This document shows positions 1 through 14,000 of a stretch of 64,000 nucleotides of DNA, piece after piece. The position numbers and the translations under genes are program-made. The DNA comes from Pampus argenteus (Eukaryota; Chordata; Actinopteri; Scombriformes; Stromateidae), in contig CM072880.1 of assembly GCA_036937835.1 (NCBI GenBank), forward strand, positions 18,000,001 to 18,064,000, written 5' to 3'. Within the stretch, counting starts at the first letter, position 1. Each line of letters starts with the position of its first letter. The notes under the pieces were generated by a model. The model was given only the letters and a program-made list of their open reading frames with translations, had not been told where the DNA came from and made no database searches.

Positions 1-1047
1 CTTCTGAAAGCTTCCTGCAGCTTTTACTGTAACATTTGTAAAAATAGCTTTCTCTCGGCGAGAGAAGCCCAAAACTGACAACTACTGTTTTTCTTAAACA
101 AGGAGCAATATTTTCAATCAAAACCATGTTTGCCATCAACAAGTAACTGATTTCTAATGATTAGGAGCAAAAAACTCACTTCTGAGAGCTTCCTGCAGCT
201 TTTACTGTAACATTTGTAAAAATAGCTTTCTCTCGGCGAGAGAAGCCCAAAACTGACAACTACTGTTTTTCTTAAACAAGGAGCAATATTTTCAATCAAA
301 ACCATGTTTGCCATCAACAAGTAACTGATTTCTAATGATTTTGAGCAAAAAACTCACTTCTGAGAGCTTCCTGCAGCTTTTACTGTAACATTTGTAAAAA
401 TAGCTTTATCTCAGCGAGAGAAGGCCAAAACTGACAACTACTGTTTTTCTTAAACAAGGAGCAATATTTTCAATCAAAACCATGTTTGCCATCAACAAGT
501 AACTGATTTCTAAAGATTAGGACCAAAAAACTCACTTCTGAAAGCTTCCTGCAGCTTTTACTGTAACATTTGTAAAAATAGCTTTCTCTCGGCGAGAGAA
601 GCCCAAAACTGACAACTACTGTTTTTCTTAAACAAGGAGCAATATTTTCAATCAAAACCATGTTTGCCATCAACAAGTAACTGATTTCTAATGATTAGGA
701 GCAAAAAACTCACTTCTGAGAGCTTCCTGCAGCTTTTACTGTAACATTTGTAAAAATAGCTTTCTCTCGGCGAGAGAAGCCCAAAACTGACAACTACTGT
801 TTTTCTTAAACAAGGAGCAATATTTTCAATCAAAACCATGTTTGCCATCAACAAGTAACTGATTTCTAATGATTTTGAGCAAAAAACTCACTTCTGAGAG
901 CTTCCTGCAGCTTTTACTGTAACATTTGTAAAAATAGCTTTATCTCAGCGAGAGAAGGCCAAAACTGACAACTACTGTTTTTCTTAAACAAGGAGCAATA
1001 TTTTCAATCAAAACCATGTTTGCCATCAACAAGTAACTGATTTCTAA
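1..1047 (-). repeat. Three-unit (534-bp) tandem repeat: 1-513 and 535-1047
   Basis: The order type C, type A with GATTAGGAG, type B with GATTTTGAG occurs twice in succession at an offset of 534 bp. The GAAAGCTT of the first copy is at 6 and of the second at 540. Agreement ends at 514 versus 1048, where the third unit leads into AAGATTAGGACC in one case and ATGATTATGAGC in the other. A related C-A-A-B order, with one extra A unit, occurs at 6027-6738. Confidence 0.75.
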
Positions 1048-4000
1048 TGATTATGAGCAAAAAACTCACTTCTGAGAGCTTCCTGCAGCTTTTACTGTAA
1101 CATTTGTAAAAATAGCTTTATCTCAGCGAGAGAAGGCCAAAACTGACAAGTACTGTTTTTCTTAAACAGGGAGCAATATTTTCAAACAAAACCATGTTTG
1201 CCATCAACAAGTAACTGATTTCTAATGATTATGAGCAAAAAACTCACTTCTGAGAGCTTCCTGCAGCTTTTACTGTAACATTTGTAAAAATAGCTTTATC
1301 TCAGCGAGAGAAGGCCAAAACTGACAAGTACTGTTTTTCTTAAACAAGGAGCAATATTTTCAAACAAAACCATGTTTGCCATCAACAAGTAACTGATTTC
1401 TAATGATTAGGAGCAAAAAACTCACTTCTGAGAGCTTCCTGCAGCTTTTACTGTAACATTTGTAAAAATAGCTTTCTCTCGGCGAGAGAAGCCCAAAACT
1501 GACAACTACTGTTTTTCTTAAACAAGGAGCAATATTTTCAATCAAAACCATGTTTGCCATCAACAAGTAACTGATTTCTAATGATTAGGAGCAAAAAACT
1601 CACTTCTGAGTGCTTCCTGCAGCTTTTACTGTAACATTTGTAAAAATAGCTTTATCTCAGCGAGAGAAGGCCAAAACTGACAACTACTGTTTTTCTTAAA
1701 CAAGGAGCAATATTTTCAATCAAAACCATGTTTGCCATCAACAAGTAACTGATTTCTAATGATTAGGAGCAAAAAACTCACTTCTGAGAGCTTCCTGCAG
1801 CTTTTACTGTAACATTTGTAAAAATAGCTTTCTCTCGGCGAGAGAAGCCCAAAACTGACAACTACTGTTTTTCTTAAACAAGGAGCAATATTTTCAATCA
1901 AAACCATGTTTGCCATCAACAAGTAACTGATTTCTAATGATTAGGAGCAAAAAACTCACTTCTGAGAGCTTCCTGCAGCTTTTACTGTAACATTTGTAAA
2001 AATAGCTTTATCTCAGCGAGAGAAGGCCAAAACTGACAACTACTGTTTTTCTTAAACAAGGAGCAATATTTTCAATCAAAACCATGTTTGCCATCAACAA
2101 GTAACTGATTTCTAATTATTAGGAGCAAAAAACTCACTTCTGAGAGCTTCCTGCAGCTTTTACTGTAACATTTGTAAAAATAGCTTTATCTCAGCGAGAG
2201 AAGGCCAAAACTGACAACTACTGTTTTTCTTAACCAAGGAGCAATATTTTCAATCAAAACCATGTTTGCCATCAAGTAACTGATTTCTAATTATTAGGAG
2301 CAAAAAACTCACTTCTGAGAGCTTCCTGCAGCTTTTACTGTAACATTTGTAAAAATAGCTTTCTCTCGGCGAGAGAAGCCCAAAACTGACAACTACTGTT
2401 TTTCTTAAACAAGGAGCAATATTTTCAATCAAAACCATGTTTGCCATCAACAAGTAACTGATTTCTAATGATTTTGAGCAAAAAACTCACTTCTGAGAGC
2501 TTCCTGCAGCTTTTACTGTAACATTTGTAAAAATAGCTTTATCTCAGCGAGAGAAGGCCAAAACTGACAACTACTGTTTTTCTTAAACAAGGAGCAATAT
2601 TTTCAATCAAAACCATGTTTGCCATCAACAAGTAACTGATTTCTAATTATTAGGAGCAAAAAACTCACTTCTGAGAGCTTCCTGCAGCTTTTACTGTAAC
2701 ATTTGTAAAAATAGCTTTATCTCAGCGAGAGAAGGCCAAAACTGACAAGTACTGTTTTTCTTAAACAAGGAGCAATATTTTCAAACAAAACCATGTTTGC
2801 CATCAACAAGTAACTGATTTCTAATGATTAGGACCAAAAAACTCACTTCTGAGAGCTTCCTGCAGCTTTTACTGTAACATTTGTAAAAATAGCTTTCTCT
2901 CGGCGAGAGAAGCCCAAAACTGACAACTACTGTTTTTCTTAAACAAGGAGCAATATTTTCAATCAAAACCATGTTTGCCATCAACAAGTAACTGATTTCT
3001 AATGATTAGGAGCAAAAAACTCACTTCTGAGAGCTTCCTGCAGCTTTTACTGTAACATTTGTAAAAATAGCTTTATCTCAGCGAGAGAAGGCCAAAACTG
3101 ACAACTACTGTTTTTCTTAAACAAGGAGCAATATTTTCAATCAAAACCATGTTTGCCATCAACAAGTAACTGATTTCTAATGATTTTGAGCAAAAAACTC
3201 ACTTCTGAGAGCTTCCTGCAGCTTTTACTGTAACATTTGTAAAAATAGCTTTATCTCAGCGAGAGAAGGCCAAAACTGACAACTACTGTTTTTCTTAAAC
3301 AAGGAGCAATATTTTCAATCAAAACCATGTTTGCCATCAACAAGTAACTGATTTCTAATTATTAGGAGCAAAAAACTCACTTCTGAGAGCTTCCTGCAGC
3401 TTTTACTGTAACATTTGTAAAAATAGCTGTATCTCAGCGAGAGAAGGCCAAAACTGACAACTACTGTTTTTCTTAACCAAGGAGCAATATTTTCAATCAA
3501 AACCATGTTTGCCATCAACAAGTAACTGATTTCTAATTATTATGAGCAAAAAACTCACTTCTGAGAGCTTCCTGCAGCTTTTACTGTAACATTTGTAAAA
3601 ATAGCTTTCTCTCGGCGAGAGAAGCCCAAAACTGACAACTACTGTTTTTCTTAAACAAGGAGCAATATTTTCAATCAAAACCATGTTTGCCATCAACAAG
3701 TAACTGATTTCTAATGATTAGGAGAAAAAAACTCACTTCTGAGAGCTTCCTGCAGCTTTTACTGTAACATTTGTAAAAAATAGCTTTATCTCAGCGAGAG
3801 AAGGCCAAAACTGACAACTATAGTATTTCTTAAACAAGGAGCAATATTTTCAATCAAAACCATGTTTGCCATCAACAAGTAACTGATTTCTAATGATTAT
3901 GAGCAAAAAACTCACTTCTGAGAGCTTCCTGCAGCTTTTACTGTCACATTTGTAAAAATAGCTTTATCTCAGCGAGAGAAGGCCAAAACTGACAACTACT

Positions 4001-4957
4001 GTTTTTCTTAAACAAGGAGCAATATTTTCAATCAAAACCATGTTTGCCATCAACAAGTAACTGATTTCTAATGATTATGAGCAAAAAACTCACTTCTGAG
4101 AGCTTCCTGCAGCTTTTACTGTAACATTTGTAAAAATAGCTTTATCTCAGCGAGAGAAGGCCAAAACTGACAAGTACTATTTTTCTTAAACAGGGAGCAA
4201 TATTTTCAAACAAAACCATGTTTGCCATCAACAAGTAACTGATTTCTAATGATTATGAGCAAAAAACTCACTTCTGAGAGCTTCCTGCAGCTTTTACTGT
4301 AACATTTGTAAAAATAGCTTTATCTCAGCGAGAGAAGGCCAAAACTGACAAGTACTGTTTTTCTTAAACAAGGAGCAATATTTTCAAACAAAACCATGTT
4401 TGCCATCAACAAGTAACTGATTTCTAATGATTAGGAGCAAAAAACTCACTTCTGAGAGCTTCCTGCAGCTTTTACTGTAACATTTGTAAAAAATAGCTTT
4501 ATCTCAGCGAGAGAAGGCCAAAACTGACAACTATAGTTTTTCTTAAACAAGGAGCAATATTTTCAATCAAAACCATGTTTGCCATCAACAAGTAACTGAT
4601 TTCTAATGATTATGAGCAAAAAACTCACTTCTGAGAGCTTCCTGCAGCTTTTACTGTAACATTTGTAAAAATAGCTTTCTCTCGGCGAGAGAAGCCCAAA
4701 ACTGACAACTACTGTTTTTCTTAAACAAGGAGCAATATTTTCAATCAAAACCATGTTTGCCATCAACAAGTAACTGATTTCTAATGATTATGAGCAAAAA
4801 ACTCACTTCTGAGAGCTTCCTGCAGCTTTTACTGTAACATTTGTAAAAATAGCTTTATCTCAGCGAGAGAAGGCCAAAACTGACAAGTACTGTTTTTCTT
4901 AAACAAGGAGCAATATTTTCAAACAAAACCATGTTTGCCATCAACAAGTAACTGATT

Positions 4958-5313
4958 TCTAATGATTAGGAGCAAAAAACTCACTTCTGAGAGCTTCCTG
5001 CAGCTTTTACTGTAACATTTGTAAAAATAGCTTTCTCTCGGCGAGAGAAGCCCAAAACTGACAACTATAGTTTTTCTTAAATAAGGAGCAATATTTTCAA
5101 TCAAAACCATGTTTGCCATCAACAAGTAACTGATTTCTAATGATTAGGAGCAAAAAACTCACTTCTGAGAGCTTCCTGCAGGTTTTACTGTAACATTTGT
5201 AAAAATAGCTTTCTCTCGGCGAGAGAAGCCCAAAACTGACAACTATAGTTTTTCTTAAATAAGGAGCAATATTTTCAATCAAAACCATGTTTGCCATCAA
5301 CAAGTAACTGATT
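4958..5313 (-). repeat. Adjacent twin units with TTAAATAAGG
   Basis: Two neighbouring type A units share a combination I did not notice elsewhere: CAACTATAG next to GCCC, followed by CTTAAATAAGG rather than CTTAAACAAGG (near 5088 and 5266). This looks like a one-unit duplication. The second copy has since gained CTGCAGGTTTT (near 5180) in place of CTGCAGCTTTT. Confidence 0.7.
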
Positions 5314-6026
5314 TCTAATGATTAGGAGCAAAAACCTCACTTCTGAGAGCTTCCTGCAGCTTTTACTGTAACATTTGTAAAAATAGCTTTATCTCAGCGA
5401 GAGAAGGCCAAAACTGACAAGTACTGTTTTTCTTAAACAAGGAGCAATATTTTCAAACAAAACCATGTTTGCCATCAACAAGTAACTGATTTCTAATGAT
5501 TAGGAGCAAAAAACTCACTTCTGAGAGCTTCCTGCAACTTTTACTGTAACATTTGTAAAAATAGCTTTATCTCAGCGAGAGAAGGCCAAAACTGACAAGT
5601 ACTGTTTTTCTTAAACAAGGAGCAATATTTTCAAACAAAACCATGTTTGCCATCAACAAGTAACTGATTTCTAATGATTAGGAGCAAAAAACTCACTTCT
5701 GAGAGCTTCCTGCAGCTTTTACTGTAACATTTGTAAAAAATAGCTTTATCTCAGCGAGAGAAGGCCAAAACTAACAACTATAGTTTTTCTTAAACAAGGA
5801 GCAATATTTTCAATCAAAACCATGTTTGCCATCAACAAGTAACTGATTTCTAATGATTATGAGCAAAAAACTCACTTCTGAGAGCTTCCTGCAGCTTTTA
5901 CTGTAACATTTGTAAAAATAGCTTTATCTCAGCGAGAGAAGGCCAAAACTGACAACTATAGTTTTTCTTAAACAAGGAGCAATATTTTCAATCAAAACCA
6001 TGTTTGCCATCAACAAGTAACTGATT

Positions 6027-6204
6027 TCTAAAGATTAGGACCAAAAAACTCACTTCTGAAAGCTTCCTGCAGCTTTTACTGTAACATTTGTAAAAATAGC
6101 TTTCTCTCGGCGAGAGAAGCCCAAAACTGACAACTACTGTTTTTCTTAAACAAGGAGCAATATTTTCAATCAAAACCATGTTTGCCATCAACAAGTAACT
6201 GATT
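6027..6204 (-). repeat. Reference copy of unit type C (HindIII variant), left arm
   Basis: The minus-strand counterpart of the type C unit, recognised by TCTAAAGATTAGGACC at its plus-strand start, GAAAGCTTCC (AAGCTT) and the intact dyad CTCTCGGCGAGAG. Other left-arm copies start near 511, 6739, 7629, 8340, 12256, 12790, 20800, 30945 and 35395, and a partial one opens the window at 1. Copies starting near 8340 and 12790 share two extra rare changes (TTTGGAAAAATAG and AAACAAAGAGC), so they are copies of each other. Presence in both arms shows that type C predates their separation or moved between them. Confidence 0.85.
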
Positions 6205-7454
6205 TCTAATGATTAGGAGCAAAAAACTCACTTCTGAGAGCTTCCTGCAGCTTTTACTGTAACATTTGTAAAAATAGCTTTCTCTCGGCGAGAGAAGCCC
6301 AAAACTGACAACTACTGTTTTTCTTAAACAAGGAGCAATATTTTCAATCAAAACCATGTTTGCCATCAACAAGTAACTGATTTCTAATGATTAGGAGCAA
6401 AAAACTCACTTCTGAGAGCTTCCTGCAGCTTTTACTGTAACATTTGTAAAAATAGCTTTCTCTCGGCGAGAGAAGCCCAAAACTGACAACTACTGTTTTT
6501 CTTAAACAAGGAGCAATATTTTCAATCAAAACCATGTTTGCCATCAACAAGTAACTGATTTCTAATGATTTTGAGCAAAAAACTCACTTCTGAGAGCTTC
6601 CTGCAGCTTTTACTGTAACATTTGTAAAAATAGCTTTATCTCAGCGAGAGAAGGCCAAAACTGACAACTACTGTTTTTCTTAAACAAGGAGCAATATTTT
6701 CAATCAAAACCATGTTTGCCATCAACAAGTAACTGATTTCTAAAGATTAGGACCAAAAAACTCACTTCTGAAAGCTTCCTGCAGCTTTTACTGTAACATT
6801 TGTAAAAATAGCTTTCTCTCGGCGAGAGAAGCCCAAAACTGACAACTACTGTTTTTCTTAAACAAGGAGCAATATTTTCAATCAAAACCATGTTTGCCAT
6901 CAACAAGTAACTGATTTCTAATGATTATGAGCAAAAAACTCACTTCTGAGAGCTTCCTACAGCTTTTACTGTAACATTTGTAAAAATAGCTTTATCTCAG
7001 CGAGAGAAGGCCAAAACTGACAAGTACTGTTTTTCTTAAACAAGGAGCAATATTTTCAAACAAAGCCATGTTTGCCATCAACAAGTAACTGATTTCTAAT
7101 GATTATGAGCAAAAAACTCACTTCTGAGAGCTTCCTGCAGCTTTTACTGTAACATTTGTAAAAATAGCTTTATCTCAGCGAGAGAAGGCCAAAACTGACA
7201 AGTACTGTTTTTCTTAAACAAGGAGCAATATTTTCAAACAAAACCATGTTTGCCATCAACAAGTAACTGATTTCTAATGATTAGGAGCAAAAAACTCACT
7301 TCTGAGAGCTTCCTGCAGCTTTTACTGTAACATTTGTAAAAATAGCTTTCTCTCGGCGAGAGAAGCCCAAAACTGACAACTACTGTTTTTCTTAAACAAG
7401 GAGCAATATTTTCAATCAAAACCATGTTTGCCATCAACAAGTAACTGATTTCTA

Positions 7455-9350
7455 ATGATTAGGAGCAAAAAACTCACTTCTGAGAGCTTCCTGCAGCTTT
7501 TACTGTAACATTTGTAAAAATAGCTTTATCTCAGCGAGAGAAGGCCAAAACTGACAACTATAGTTTTTCTTAAACAAGGAGCAATATTTTCAATCAAAAC
7601 CATGTTTGCCATCAACAAGTAACTGATTTCTAAAGATTAGGACCAAAAAACTCACTTCTGAAAGCTTCCTGCAGCTTTTACTGTAACATTTGTAAAAATA
7701 GCTTTCTCTCGGCGAGAGAAGCCCAAAACTGACAACTACTGTTTTTCTTAAACAAGGAGCAATATTTTCAATCAAAACCATGTTTGCCATCAACAAGTAA
7801 CTGATTTCTAATGATTAGGAGCAAAAAACTCACTTCTGAGAGCTTCCTGCAGCTTTTACTGTAACATTTGTAAAAATAGCTTTCTCTCGGCGAGAGAAGC
7901 CCAAAACTGACAACTACTGTTTTTCTTAAACAAGGAGCAATATTTTCAATCAAAACCATGTTTGCCATCAACAAGTAACTGATTTCTAATGATTAGGAGC
8001 AAAAACTCACTTCTGAGAGCTTCCTGCAGCTTTTACTGTAACATTTGTAAAAATAGCTTTCTCTCGGCGAGAGAAGCCCAAAACTGACAACTACTGTTTT
8101 TCTTAAACAAGGAGCAATATTTTCAATCAAAACCATGTTTGCCATCAACAAGTAACTGATTTCTAATGATTTTGAGGAAAAAACTCACTTCTGAGAGCTT
8201 CCTGCAGCTTTTACTGTAACATTTGTAAAAATAGCTTTATCTCAGCGAGAGAAGGCCAAAACTGACAACTACTGTTTTTCTTAAACAAGGAGCAATATTT
8301 TCAATCAAAACCATGTTTGCCATCAACAAGTAACTGATTTCTAAAGATTAGGACCAAAAAACTCACTTCTGAAAGCTTCCTGCAGCTTTTACTGTAACAT
8401 TTGGAAAAATAGCTTTCTCTCGGCGAGAGAAGCCCAAAACTGACAACTACTGTTTTTCTTAAACAAAGAGCAATATTTTCAATCAAAACCATGTTTGCCA
8501 TCAACAAGTAACTGATTTCTAATGATTATGAGCAAAAAACTCACTTCTGAGAGCTTCCTGCAGCTTTTACTGTAACATTTGTAAAAATAGCTTTATCTCA
8601 GCGAGAGAAGGCCAAAACTGACAAGTACTGTTTTTCTTAAACAAGGAGCAATATTTTCAAACAAAACCATGTTTGCCATCAACAAGTAACTGATTTCTAA
8701 TGATTATGAGCAAAAAACTCACTTCTGAGAGCTTCCTGCAGCTTTTACTGTAACATTTGTAAAAATAGCTTTATCTCAGCGAGAGAAGGCCAAAACTGAC
8801 AAGTACTGTTTTTCTTAAACAAGGAGCAATATTTTCAAACAAAACCATGTTTGCCATCAACAAGTAACTGATTTCTAATGATTAGGAGCAAAAAACTCAC
8901 TTCTGAGAGCTTCCTGCAGCTTTTACTGTAACATTTGTAAAAATAGCTTTCTCTCGGTGAGAGAAGCCCAAAACTGACAACTACTGTTTTTCTTAAACAA
9001 GGAGCAATATTTTCAATCAAAACCATGTTTGCCATCAACAAGTAACTGATTTCTAATGATTAGGAGCAAAAAACTCACTTCTGAGAGCTTCCTGCAGCTT
9101 TTACTGTAACATTTGTAAAAATAGCTTTATCTCGGCGAGAGAAGGCCAAAACTGACAACTACTGTTTTTCTTAAACAAGGAGCAATATTTTCAATCAAAA
9201 CCATGTTTGCCATCAACAAGTAACTGATTTCTAATGATTATGAGCAAAAAACTCACTTCTGAGAGCTTCCTGCAGCTTTTACTGTAACATTTGTAAAAAT
9301 AGCTTTCTCTCGGCGAGAGAAGCCCAAAACTGACAACTACTGTTTTTCTT
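7455..9350 (-). repeat. Block copied at 12.08-13.80 kb (source or sister copy)
   Basis: Unit order and rare variants match the block at about 12080-13795. From 7455 to about 7990 the offset is 4,627 bp; from about 8160 on it is 4,450 bp (25 units). One unit present here at about 7990-8165 is therefore missing in the other copy. Shared rare marks are TTTGGAAAAATAG (about 8401 and 12851) and AAACAAAGAGC (about 8461 and 12911). Private marks such as GATTTTGAGG (near 8171) show some later change. Confidence 0.75.
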
Positions 9351-11015
9351 AAACAAGGAGCAATATTTTCAATCAAAACCATGTTTGCCATCAACAAGTA
9401 ACTGATTTCTAATGATTATGAGCAAAAAACTCACTTCTGAGAGCTTCCTGCAGCTTTTACTGTAACATTTGTAAAAATAGCTTTATCTCAGCGAGAGAAG
9501 GCCAAAACTGACAAGTACTGTTTTTCTTAAACAAGGAGCAATATTTTCAAACAAAACCATGTTTGCCATCAACAAGTAACTGATTTCTAATGATTAGGAG
9601 CAAAAAACTCACTTCTGAGAGCTTCCTGCAGCTTTTACTGTAACATTTGTAAAAATAGCTTTCTCTCGGCGAGAGAAGCCCAAAACTGACAACTACTGTT
9701 TTTCTTAAACAAGGAGCAATATTTTCAATCAAAACCATGTTTGCCATCAACAAGTAACTGATTTCTAATGATTAGGAGCAAAAAACTCACTTCTGAGAGC
9801 TTCCTGCAGCTTTTACTGTAACATTTGTAAAAATAGCTTTATCTCTGCGAGAGAAGGCCAAAACTGACAACTACTGTTTTTCTTAAACAAGGAGCAATAT
9901 TTTCAATCAAAACCATGTTTGCCATCAACAAGTAACTGATTTCTAATGATTATGAGCAAAAAACTCACTTCTGAGAGCTTCCTGCAGCTTTTACTGTAAC
10001 ATTTGTAAAAATAGCTTTATCTCAGCGAGAGAAGGCCAAAACTGACAAGTACTGTTTTTCTTAAACAAGGAGCAATATTTTCAATCAAAACCATGTTTGC
10101 CATCAACAAGTAACTGATTTCTAATGATTAGGAGCAAAAAACTCACTTCTGAGAGCTTCCTGCAGCTTTTACTGTAACATTTGTAAAAATAGCTTTATCT
10201 CGGCGAGAGAAGGCCAAAACTGACAACTACTGTTTTTCTTAAACAAGGAGCAATATTTTCAATCAAAACCATGTTTGCCATCAACAAGTAACTGATTTCT
10301 AATGATTATGAGCAAAAAACTCACTTCTGAGAGCTTCCTGCAGCTTTTACTGTAACATTTGTAAAAATAGCTTTCTCTCGGCGAGAGAAGCCCAAAACTG
10401 ACAACTACTGTTTTTCTAAACAAGGAGCAATATTTTCAATCAAAACCATGTTTGCCATCAACAAGTAACTGATTTCTAATGATTATGAGCAAAAAACTCA
10501 CTTCTGAGAGCTTCCTGCAGCTTTTACTGTAACATTTGTAAAAATAGCTTTATCTCAGCGAGAGAAGGCCAAAACTGACAAGTACTGTTTTTCTTAAACA
10601 AGGAGCAATATTTTCAAACAAAACCATGTTTGCCATCAACAAGTAACTGATTTCTAATGATTAGGAGCAAAAAACTCACTTCTGAGAGCTTCCTGCAGCT
10701 TTTACTGTAACATTTGTAAAAATAGCTTTCTCTCGGCGAGAGAAGCCCAAAACTGACAACTACTGTTTTTCTTAAACAAGGAGCAATATTTTCAATCAAA
10801 ACCATGTTTGCCATCAACAAGTAACTGATTTCTAATGATTAGGAGCAAAAAACTCACTTCTGAGAGCTTCCTGCAGCTTTTACTGTAACATTTGTAAAAA
10901 TAGCTTTATCTCTGCGAGAGAAGGCCAAAACTGACAACTACTGTTTTTCTTAAACAAGGAGCAATATTTTCAATCAAAACCATGTTTGCCATCAACAAGT
11001 AACTGATTTCTAATG
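9045..11015 (-). repeat. Six-unit repeat: about 9045-9950 and 10112-11015
   Basis: The order B with ATCTCGGCG, A, B with CAAGTACTG, A, B with ATCTCTGCG recurs at an offset of 1,067-1,068 bp (six units). The second copy has lost one T in TTTTTCTAAAC near 10417. The rare ATCTCTGCG form is seen near 9841, 10910 and 14291. Confidence 0.7.
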
Positions 11016-14000
11016 ATTTTGAGCAAAAAACTCACTTCTGAGAGCTTCCTGCAGCTTTTACTGTAACATTTGTAAAAATAGCTTTATCTCAGCGAGAGAA
11101 GGCCAAAACTGACAACTACTGTTTTTCTTAAACAAGGAGCAATATTTTCAATCAAAACCATGTTTGCCATCAACAAGTAACTGATTTCTAATGATTATGA
11201 GCAAAAAACTCACTTCTGAGAGCTTCCTGCAGCTTTTACTGTAACATTTGTAAAAATAGCTTTCTCTCGGCGAGAGAAGCCCAAAACTGACAACTACTGT
11301 TTTTCTTAAACAAGGAGCAATATTTTCAATCAAAACCATGTTTGCCATCAACAAGTAACTGATTTCTAATGATTTTGAGCAAAAAACTCACTTCTGAGAG
11401 CTTCCTGCAGCTTTTACTGTAACATTTGTAAAAAATAGCTTTATCTCAGCGAGAGAAGGCCAAAACTGACAACTATAGTTTTTCTTAAACAAGGAGCAAT
11501 ATTTTCAATCAAAACCATGTTTGCCATCAACAAGTAACTGATTTCTAATGATTATGAGCAAAAAACTCACATCTGAGAGCTTCCTGCAGCTTTTACTGTA
11601 ACATTTGTAAAAATAGCTTTATCTCAGCGAGAGAAGGCCAAAACTGACAAGTACTGTTTTTCTTAAACAAGGAGCAATATTTTCAAACAAAACCATGTTT
11701 GCCATCAACAAGTAACTGATTTCTAATGATTAGGAGCAAAAAACTCACTTCTGAGAGCTTCCTGCAGCTTTTACTGTAACATTTGTAAAAATAGCTTTAT
11801 CTCAGCGAGAGAAGGCCAAAACTGACAACTACTGTTTTTCTTAAACAAGGAGCAATATTTTCAATCAAAACCATGTTTGCCATCAACAAGTAACTGATTT
11901 CTAATGATTAGGAGCAAAAAACTCACTTCTGAGAGCTTCCTGCAGCTTTTACTGTAACATTTGTAAAAATAGCTTTCTCTCGGCGAGAGAAGCCCAAAAC
12001 TGACAACTACTGTTTTTCTTAAACAAGGAGCAATATTTTCAATCAAAACCATGTTTGCCATCAACAAGTAACTGATTTCTAATGATTAGGAGCAAAAAAC
12101 TCACTTCTGAGAGCTTCCTGCAGCTTTTACTGTAACATTTGTAAAAATAGCTTTATCTCAGCGAGAGAAGGCCAAAACTGACAACTATAGTTTTTCTTAA
12201 ACAAGGAGCAATATTTTCAATCAAAACCATGTTTGCCATCAACAAGTAACTGATTTCTAAAGATTAGGACCAAAAAACTCACTTCTGAAAGCTTCCTGCA
12301 GCTTTTACTGTAACATTTGTAAAAATAGCTTTCTCTCGGCGAGAGAAGCCCAAAACTGACAACTACTGTTTTTCTTAAACAAGGAGCAATATTTTCAATC
12401 AAAACCATGTTTGCCATCAACAAGTAACTGATTTCTAATGATTAGGAGCAAAAAACTCACTTCTGAGAGCTTCCTGCAGCTTTTACTGTAACATTTGTAA
12501 AAATAGCTTTCTCTCGGCGAGAGAAGCCCAAAACTGACAACTACTGTTTTTCGTAAACAAGGAGCAATATTTTCAATCAAAACCATGTTTGCCATCAACA
12601 AGTAACTGATTTCTAATGATTTTGAGCAAAAAACTCACTTCTGAGAGCTTCCTGCAGCTTTTACTGTAACATTTGTAAAAATAGCTTTATCTCAGCGAGA
12701 GAAGGCCAAAACTGACAACTACTGTTTTTCTTAAACAAGGAGCAATATTTTCAATCAAAACCATGTTTGCCATCAACAAGTAACTGATTTCTAAAGATTA
12801 GGACCAAAAAACTCACTTCTGAAAGCTTCCTGCAGCTTTTACTGTAACATTTGGAAAAATAGCTTTCTCTCGGCGAGAGAAGCCCAAAACTGACAACTAC
12901 TGTTTTTCTTAAACAAAGAGCAATATTTTCAATCAAAACCATGTTTGCCATCAACAAGTAACTGATTTCTAATGATTATGAGCAAAAAACTCACTTCTGA
13001 GAGTTTTCTGCAGCTTTTACTGTAACATTTGTAAAAATAGCTTTATCTCAGCGAGAGAAGGCCAAAACTGACAAGTACTGTTTTTCTTAAACAAGGAGCA
13101 ATATTTTCAAACAAAACCATGTTTGCCATCAACAAGTAACTGATTTCTAATGATTATGAGCAAAAAACTCACTTCTGAGAGCTTCCTGCAGCTTTTACTG
13201 TAACATTTGTAAAAATAGCTTTATCTCAGCGAGAGAAGGCCAAAACTGACAAGTACTGTTTTTCTTAAACAAGGAGCAATATTTTCAAACAAAACCATGT
13301 TTGCCATCAACAAGTAACTGATTTCTAATGATTAGGAGCAAAAAACTCACTTCTGAGAGCTTCCTGCAGCTTTTACTGTAACATTTGTAAAAATAGCTTT
13401 CTCTCGGCGAGAGAAGCCCAAAACTGACAACTACTGTTTTTCTTAAACAAGGAGCAATATTTTCAATCAAAACCATGTTTGCCATCAACAAGTAACTGAT
13501 TTCTAATGATTAGGAGCAAAAAACTCACTTCTGAGAGCTTCCTGCAGCTTTTACTGTAACATTTGTAAAAATAGCTTTATCTCGGCGAGAGAAGGCCAAA
13601 ACTGACAACTACTGTTTTTCTTAAACAAGGAGCAATATTTTCAATCAAAACCATGTTTGCCATCAACAAGTAACTGATTTCTAATGATTATGAGCAAAAA
13701 ACTCACTTCTGAGAGCTTCCTGCAGCTTTTACTGTAACATTTGTAAAAATAGCTTTCTCTCGGCGAGAGAAGCCCAAAACTGACAACTACTGTTTTTCTA
13801 AACAAGGAGCAATATTTTCAATCAAAACCATGTTTGCCATCAACAAGTAACTGATTTCTAATGATTATGAGCAAAAAACTCACTTCTGAGAGCTTCCTGC
13901 AGCTTTTACTGTAACATTTGTAAAAATAGCTTTATCTCAGCGAGAGAAGGCCAAAACTGACAAGTACTGTTTTTCTTAAACAAGGAGCAATATTTTCAAA

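Noticed and set aside
150..170. Ribosome-binding-site-like AGGAG in many units
   Set aside because: It is part of the repeated unit (GATTAGGAGC, AAGGAGC), not placed before any credible start codon, and the context is eukaryotic satellite.
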